A stretch of DNA of 64,000 nt from NCBI RefSeq assembly GCF_947347685.1, contig NC_070629.1, positions 744,001 through 808,000 of the forward strand. The letters run 5' to 3'. The DNA comes from Pleuronectes platessa (lineage: Eukaryota; Chordata; Actinopteri; Pleuronectiformes; Pleuronectidae). The stretch's first letter is position 1, and every line of letters starts with the position of its first letter. Shown one piece after another: positions 56,601 to 64,000 of this stretch. The position numbers and the translations under genes were made by a program. The notes below the pieces were generated by a model, which saw only the letters and a program-made list of their open reading frames with translations, searched no databases and was not told the origin of the DNA.

Positions 56601-58919
56601 ACAGTTTTGTTATTAATTTGATTTAAATATTTTTTTTTGTAAAAATGTTTTAATATTATTTTTATTTATGTGCGCCGCAGGATGTGCGCCCCACATAATT
56701 TGCGCCCCACAGGATGTGCAAGGACAGTTTTTTTATTAATTTGATTTAAATATTTTTTTTGTAAAAATGTTTTAATATCATTTTTATTTATGTGCGCAGC
56801 AGGATGTGCGCCGCAGGATGTGCGCCCCACAGAATTTGCGCCCCACAGGATGTGCAAGCACAGTTTTTTTATTAATTTGATTTAAATATTTTTTTTTGTA
56901 AAAATGTGTTAATATTATTTTTATTCATGTGCGCAGCAGGATTTGCGCCGCAGGATGTGCGCCCCACAGAATTTGCGCTCCACAGGATGTGCAAGGACAG
57001 TATTTTTATTAATTTGATTTAAAAAAAAAAAATTGTAATTTGTTTTTAATATTATTTTTATTTATGTGCGCAGCAGGATGTGCACCGCAGGATGTGCGCC
57101 CCACAGGATGTGCAAGCACAGTTTTTTTATTAATTTGATTTAAATATTTTTTTTTGTAAAAATGTTTTAATATTATTTGTATTAAAGTGCGCAGCTGGAT
57201 GTGCGCCGCAGGATGTGCGCCCCACAGAATTTGCGCCCCACAGGATGTGCAAGCACAGTTTGTTTATTAATTTGATTTAAAAAAAAAAAATTGTAAATTG
57301 TTTTTAATATTATTTTTATTTATGTGCGCAGCAGGATGTGCGCCGCAGGATGTGCGCCCCACAGAATTTGCGCCCCACAGGATGTGCAAGGACAGTTTTT
57401 TTATTAATTTGATTTAAATATTTTTTTTGTAAAAATGTTTTAATATTATTTTTATTTATGTACGCAGCAGGATGTGCGCCGCAGGATGTGCGCCCCACAT
57501 AATTTGCGCCCCACAGGATGTGCAAGCACATTTTTTTTATTAATTTGATTTAAAAAAAAAAAATTGTAAATTTTTTTTAATTTTATTTTTATTCATTTGC
57601 ACAGCAGGATGTGCGCCCCACATAATTTGCGCCCCACAGGATGTGCAAGCATAGTTTTTTTATTAGTTATATTTAAATATTTTTTTTTGTAAAAATGTTT
57701 TAATATTATTTTTATTTATGTGCGCAGCAGGATGTGAACCGCAGGATGTGCGCCCCACAGAATTTGCGCCCCACAGGATGTGCAAGCACAGTTTTTTTAT
57801 TAGTTTGATATAAATATTTTTTTTTGTAAAAATGTTTTAATATTATTTTTATTTATGTGCGCAGCAGGATGTGCGCCGCAGGATTTGCGCCCCACATAAT
57901 TTGCGCCCCACAGGATGTGCAAGGACAGTTTTTTTATTAATTTGATTTAAATATTTTTTTTTGTAAAAATGTTTTAATATTATTTTTATTTATGTACGCA
58001 GCAGGATGTGCGCCGCAGGATGTGCGCCCCACATAATTGGCGCCCCACAGGATGTGCAAGCACAGTTTTTTTATTAATTTGATTTTAAAAAAAAATTGTA
58101 ATTTGTTTTTAATATTATTCTTATTTATGTGCGCAGCAGGATGTGCGCCCCACAGAATTTGCGCCCCACAGGATGTGCAAGCACAGTTTTTTTATTAATT
58201 TGATTTAAATATTTTTTTTTGTAAAAATGTTTTAATATTATTTTTATTTATGTGCGCAGCAGGATGTGAACCGCAGGATGTGCGCCCCACAGAATTTGCG
58301 CCCCACAGGATGTGCAAGCACAGTTTGTTTATTAATTTGATTTAAAAAAAAAAAATTGTAAATTGTTTTTAATATTATTTTTATTTATGTGCGCAGCAGG
58401 ATGTGCGCCGCAGGATGTGCGCCCCACATAATTTGCGCCCCACAGGATGTGCAAGGACAGTTTTTTTATTAATTTGATTTAAATATTTTTTTTTGTAAAA
58501 ATGTGTTAATATTATTTTTATTCATGTGCGCAGCAGGATTTGCGCCGCAGGATGTGCGCCCCACAGAATTTGCGCCCCACAGGATGTGCAAGCACAGTTT
58601 TTTTATTAATTTGATTTAAATATTTTTTTTTGTAAAAATGTTTTAATATTATTTTTGTTTATGTGCGCAGCAGGATGTGAACCGCAGGATGTGCGCCCCA
58701 CAGAATTTGCGCCCCACAGGATGTGCAAGCACAGTTTGTTTATTAATTTGATTTAAAAAAAAAAAATTGTAAATTGTTTTTAATATTATTTTTATTTATG
58801 TGCGCAGCAGGATGTGCGCCGCAGGATGTGCGCCCCACATAATTTGCGCCCCACAGGATGTGCAAGGACAGTTTTTTTATTAATTTGATTTAAATATTTT
58901 TTTTTGTAAAAATGTGTTA

Positions 58920-61680
58920 ATATTATTTTTATTCATGTGCGCAGCAGGATTTGCGCCGCAGGATGTGCGCCCCACAGAATTTGCGCCCCACAGGATGTGC
59001 AAGCACAGTTTTTTTATTAATTTGATTTAAATATTTTTTTTTGTAAAAATGTTTTAATATTATTTTTATTCTTCTGCGCAGCAGGATGTGCGTGAGAAGG
59101 ATGTGCGCCCGACAGAATTTGCGCCCCACAGGATGTGCAAGGACAGTTTTTTTATTAATTTGATTTAAAAAAAAAAATTGTAATTTGTTTTTAATATTTT
59201 TTTTATTTATGTGCGCAGCAGGATGTGCGCCGCAGGATGTGCGCCCCACAGAATTTGCGCTCCACAGAATTTGCGCCCCACAGGATGTGCAAGGACAGTT
59301 TTGTTATTAATTTGATTTAAATATTTTTTTTTGTAAAAATGTTTTAATATTATTTTTATTTATGTGCACAGCAGGATGTGCGCCGCAGGATGTTTGCCCC
59401 ACATAATTTGCGCCCCACAGGATGTGCAAGGACAGTTTTTTTATTAATTTGATTTAAATATTTTTTTTGTAAAAATGTTTTAATATTATTTGTATTTATG
59501 TGCGCAGCAGGATGTGCGCCCCACAGAATTTGCGCCCCACAGGATGTGCAAGCACAGTTTGTTTATTAATTTGATTTAAAAAAAAAAAATTGTAAATTGT
59601 TTTTAATATTATTTTTATTTATGTGCGCAGCAGGATGTGCGCCGCAGGATGTGCGCCCCACAGAATTTACGCCCCACAGGATGTGCAAGCACAGTTTTTT
59701 TATTAATTTGATTTAAATATTTTTTTTTGTAAAAATGTTTTAATATTATTTGTATTAAAGTGCGCAGCTGGATGTGCGCCGCAGGATGTGCGCCCCACAG
59801 AATTTGCGCCCCACAGGATGTGCAAGGACAGTTTTTTTATTAATTTGATTTAAATATTTTTTTTGTAAAAATGTTTTAATATTATTTTTATTTATGTGCG
59901 CAGCAGGATGTGCGCCGCAGGATGTGCGCCCCACAGAATTTGCGCCCCACAGGATGTGCAAGCACAGTTTGTTTATTAATTTGATTTAAAAAAAAAAAAT
60001 TGTAAATTGTTTTTAATATTATATTTATTTATGTGCGCAGCAGGATGTGCGCCGCAGGATTTGAGCCCCACAGAATTTGCGTCCCACAGGATGTGCAAGC
60101 ACAGTTTTTTTATTAATTTGATTTAAATATTTTTTTTTGTAAAAATGTTTTAATATTATTTTTATTCATATGCGCAGCAGGATTTGCGCCACAGGATGTG
60201 CGCCCCACAGAATTTGCGCCCCACAGGATGTGCAAGGACAGTTTTTTATTAATTTGATTTAAAAAAAAAATTGTAATTTGTTTTTAATATTATTTTTATT
60301 TATGTGCGCAGCAGGATGTGCACCGCAGGATGTGCGCCCCACAGGATGTGCAAGCACAGTTTTTTTATTAATTTGATTTAAATATTTTTTTTTGTAAAAA
60401 TGTTTTAATATTATTTTTATTTATGTGCGCAGCAGGATGTGCGCCGCAGGATGTGCGCCCCACATAATTTGCGCCCCACAGGATGTGCAAGGACAGTTTT
60501 TTTATTAATTTGATTTAAATATTTTTTTTGTAAAAATGTTTTAATATTATTTTTTTTTATGTGCGCAGCAGGATGTGCGCCGCAGGATGTGCGCCCCACA
60601 GAATTTGCACCCCACAGGATGTGCAAGCACAGTTTGTTTATTAATTTGATTTAAAAAAAAAAAATTGTAAATTGTTTTTAATATTATTTTTATTTATGTG
60701 CGCAGCAGGATGTGCACCGCAGGATGTGCGCCCCACAGGATGTGCAAGCACAGTTTTTTTATTAATTTGATTTAAATATTTTTTTTTGAAAAAATGTTTT
60801 AATATTATTTGTATTAAAGTGCGCAGCTGGATGTGCGCCGAAGGATGTGCGCCCCACAGAATTTGCGCCCCACAGGATGTGCAAGCACAGTTTTGTTATT
60901 AATTTGATTTAAATATTTTTTTTTGTAAAAATGTTTTAATATTATTTTTATTCATGTGCGCAGCAGGATGTGCGCCGCAGGATGTGCGCCCCACATAATT
61001 TGCGCCCCACAGGATGTGCAAGGACAGTTTTTTTATTAATTTGATTTAAAAAAAAAATTGTAATTTGTTTTTAATATTATTTTTATTTATGTGCGCAGCA
61101 GGATGTGCGCCCCACAGAATTTGCGCCCCACAGGATGTGCAAGCACAGTTTTTTAATTAATTTGATTTAAATATTTTTTTTTGTAAAAATGTTTTAATAT
61201 TATTTTTATTCATTTGCGCAGCAGGATGTGTGCCGCAGGATGTGCGCCCACATAATTTGCGCCCCACAGGATGTGCAAGGACAGTTTTTTTATTAATTTG
61301 ATTTAAAAAAAAAATTGTAATTTGTTTTTAATATTATTTTTATTTATGTGCGCAGCAGGATGTGCGCCGCAGGATGTGCGCCCCACAGAATTTGCGCCCC
61401 ACAGGATGTGCAAGCACAGTTTTTTTATTAATTTGATTTAAATATTTTTTTTTGTAAAAATGTTTTAATATTATTTTTATTCTTCTGCGCAGCAGGATGT
61501 GCGTGAGAAGGATGTGCGCCCGACAGAATTTGCGCCCCACAGGATGTGCAAGGACAGTTTTTTTATTAATTTGATTTAAAAAAAAAAATTGTAATTTGTT
61601 TTTAATATTTTTTTTATTTATGTGTGCAGCAGGATGTGCGCCGCAGGATGTGCTTCCCACAGAATTTGCGCCCCACAGAA
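58920..61680 (+). repeat. Satellite higher-order duplication, offset 2411
   Basis: The odd monomer TATTCTTCTGCGCAGCAGG with GCGTGAGAAGGATGTGCGCC at about 59068-59110 recurs at about 61479-61521, with the same neighbours. Confidence 0.8.
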
Positions 61681-62883
61681 TTTGCGCCCCACAGGATGTG
61701 CAAGCACAGTTTGTTTATTAATTTGATTTAAAAAAAAAAAATTGTAAATTGTTTTTAATATTATTTTTATTTATGTGCGCAGCAGGATGTGCGCCGCAGG
61801 ATGTGCGCCCCACATAATTTGCGCCCCACAGGATGTGCAAGCACAGTTTTTTTATTAATTTGATTTAAATAGTTTTTTTTGTAAAAATGTTTTAATATTA
61901 TTTTTATTCATGTGCGCAGCAGGATGTGCGCCGCAGGATGTGCGCCCCACAGGATGTGCAAGCACAGTTTTTTTATTAATTTATTTAAATATTTTTTTTT
62001 GTAAAAATGTTTTAATATTATTTGTATTAAAGTGCGCAGCTGGATGTGCGCCGAAGGATGTGCGCCCCACAGAATTTGCGCCCCACAGGATGTGCAAGCA
62101 CAGTTTTTTTATTAATTTGATTTAAATATTTTTTTTTGTAAAAATGTTTTAATATTATTTTTATTTATGTGCGCAGCAGGATGTGCACCGCAGGATGTGC
62201 GCCCCACAGAATTTGCGCCCCACAGGATGTGCAAGCACAGTTTTTTTATTAATTTGATTTAAATATTTTTTTTTGTAAAAATGTTTTAATATTATTTTTA
62301 TTCATTTGCGCAGCAGGATGTGTGCCGCAGGATGTGCGCCCACATAATTTGCGCCCCACAGGATGTGCAAGCACAGTTTTTTTATTAATTTGATTTAAAT
62401 AGTTTTTTTTGTAAAAATGTTTTAATATTATTTTTATTTATGTGCGCAGCAGGATGTGCGCCGCAGGATTTGCGCCCCACAGAATTTGCGTCCCACAGGA
62501 TGTGCAAGCACAGTTTTTTTATTAATTTGATTTAAATATTTTTTTTTGTAAAAATGTTTTAATATTATTTTTATTCATGTGCGCAGCAGGATTTGCGCCA
62601 CAGGATGTGCGCCCCACAGAATTTGCGCCCCACAGGATGTGCAAGGACAGTTTTTTATTAATTTGATTTAAAAAAAAAATTGTAATTTGTTTTTAATATT
62701 ATTTTTATTTATGTGCGCAGCAGGATGTGCACCGCAGGATGTGCGCCCCACAGGATGTGCAAGCACAGTTTTTTTATTAATTTGATTTAAATATTTTTTT
62801 TGTAAAAATGTTTTAATATTATTTTTATTTATGTGCGCAGCAGGATGTGCGCCGCAGGATGTGCGCCCCACAGAATTTGCGCC

Positions 62884-64000
62884 CCACAGGATGTGCAAGC
62901 ACAGTTTTTTTATTAATTTGATTTAAATATTTTTTTTTGTAAAAATGTTTTAATATTATTTTTATTTATGTAAGCAGCAGGATGTGCGCTGCAGGATGTG
63001 CGCACCACAGGATGTGCAAGCACAGTTTTTTTATTAATTTGATTTAAAAAATTTTTTTTAAAAATGTTTTAATATTATTTTTATTTATGTGCGCAGCAGG
63101 ATGTGAGCCGCAGGATGTGCGCCCCACAGAATTTGCGCCCCACAGGATGTGCAAGCACAGTTTTTTTTTGTAAAAATATTTTGATATTATTTTTATTTAT
63201 GTGCGCAGCAGGATGTGCGCCGCAGGATGTGCGCCCCACAGAATTTGCGGCCCACAGGATTAGCAAGCACAGTTTTTTTTTTTGTAAAAATGTTTTGATA
63301 TTATTTTTATTTATGTGCGCAGCAGGATGTGCGCCGCAGGATGTGCGCCCCACAGAATTTGCGCCCCACAGGATGTGCAAGCACAGTTTTTTTATTAATT
63401 TGATTTAAATATTTTTTTTTGTAAAAATGTTTTTATATTATTTTTATTTATGTGCGCAGCAGGATGTGCGCCCCACAGGATGTGCAAGCACAGTTTTTTT
63501 TTTGTAAAAATATTTTAATATTATTTTTATTTATGTGCGCAGCAGGATGTGCACCGCAGGATGTGCGCCCCACAGAATTTGCGCCCCAAAGGATGTGCAA
63601 GCACAGCTTTTTTTTTGTAAAAATGTTTTAATATTATTTTTATTTATGTGCGCAGCAGGATGTGCGCCCCACAGGATGTGCAAGCACAGTTTTTTTTTTG
63701 TAAAAATATTTTAATATTATTTTTATTTATGTGCGCAGCAGGATGTGCACCGCAGGATGTGCGCCCCACAGAATTTGCGCCCCACAGGATGTGCAAGCAC
63801 AGCTTTTTTTTTGTAAAAATGTTTTAATATTATTTTTATTTATGTGCGCAGCAAGATGTGCGCCGCAGGATGTGCGCCCCACAGAATTTGCGCCCCAAAG
63901 TGTGTGCAAGGACAGTTTTTTTATTAATTTGATTTTTAAAAAAAAATTGTAAATTGTTTTTAATATTATTTTTATTTATGTGCGCAGCAGGATGTGCGCC
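62884..64000 (+). repeat. Satellite block duplicated at 34.2 kb distance (second copy)
   Basis: Second copy of 28660-29776, cut by the window end. Immediately upstream the two loci differ, so the duplicated block starts at 28660/62884 give or take a monomer. Confidence 0.85.

Larger units (their letters stand above)
27640..64000 (+). repeat. Satellite array with a monomer of about 137 bp
   Basis: Tandem monomers run without interruption to the window end, about 260-280 copies by length. The monomer is bipartite. A GC-rich half of about 70 bases reads GTGCGCAGCAGGATGTGCGC, CGCAGGATGTGCGCC, CCACAGAATTTGCGCC, CCACAGGATGTGCAAGCACAG; these are degenerate subrepeats of 15-19 bases. An AT-rich half of about 70 bases reads TTTTTTTATTAATTTGATTT, then one of two linkers, then AATATTATTTTTATTTATG. 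Short monomers lack one or more GC subrepeats. The many ORFs of 60-106 codons are one repeated translation of this unit and are not genes. No interspersed element interrupts the array. Confidence 0.95.

Noticed and set aside
27943..64000. About 60 ORFs of 60-106 codons in the satellite (MHILWGAN-type on -, MCAAGCAPQD-type on +)
   Set aside because: Translations of the monomer, extending only while indels keep phase; no promoter, no conservation of a start or end.
27640..64000. CRISPR-like array
   Set aside because: There are no unique spacers; the whole unit is repeated, in a eukaryotic context.
27640..64000. NRF1-type sites (TGCGCA) in the satellite
   Set aside because: Only half sites occur; the full palindrome GCGCATGCGC was not seen in the standard monomer.

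Overview
The window looks like nuclear DNA of a ray-finned fish, from a repeat-rich and possibly pericentromeric stretch. The evidence is: split vertebrate NUP153-like exons with consensus GT/AG sites, a piggyBac element, an L1/Tx1-clade LINE, a hAT end, and two large tandem arrays. No bacterial or viral gene organisation is visible, and no complete host gene is present.

Layout. (1) 1-17175: a head-to-tail array of a repeat of about 2.16 kb (one partial copy, seven copies, one truncated copy), in two subfamilies. Every copy carries strong matches to the vertebrate CTCF consensus (CCACCAGGGGGCGCTG type). There are 18 such sites, all on the + strand, plus weaker relatives, giving about seven GGCGC boxes in a typical copy. 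(2) 17176-18812: a fragment of a NUP153-like nucleoporin gene: three exons with introns, then an intron-less Ser/Pro/Phe-rich stretch with a single RanBP2-type zinc finger. It is interrupted by an in-frame stop and a frame change. (3) 18813-18900: the end of a hAT-type element directly after the last stop codon. (4) 18937-27639: an 8.7-kb piggyBac element bounded by TTAA at both ends and by the terminal repeat CCCTTGTGTTGTCCC, with inverted arms of about 440 bp. It holds a transposase on the - strand (catalytic D/D/D visible, one probable intron, one frameshift). An L1/Tx1-like LINE on the + strand (21638-27190) is nested in the (GAA)n tract that encodes the poly-Glu N-terminus of the transposase. 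(5) 27640-64000: a satellite array with a monomer of about 137 bp (roughly 260-280 copies) that begins exactly at the right-hand TTAA of the piggyBac element and runs off the window. Each monomer has a CpG-rich half made of short subrepeats and an AT-rich half. Many higher-order duplications are visible. One block of at least 1.1 kb at 28.66-29.78 kb recurs, with its private variants, 34,224 bp away at 62.88-64.00 kb.

The coding capacity is that of mobile elements: piggyBac transposase (cut and paste at TTAA), and LINE ORF1 (RNA-binding, CCHC) and ORF2 (endonuclease plus reverse transcriptase). All three carry apparent frameshifts, so none reads as an intact gene. The most interesting signals are the one-directional array of CTCF-like motifs in the 2.16-kb repeat, the LINE inside the GAA/TTC coding microsatellite of a transposase, and the exact junction of satellite and transposon with a large duplicated block in the satellite. 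All calls come from reading the sequence; no database search was possible.
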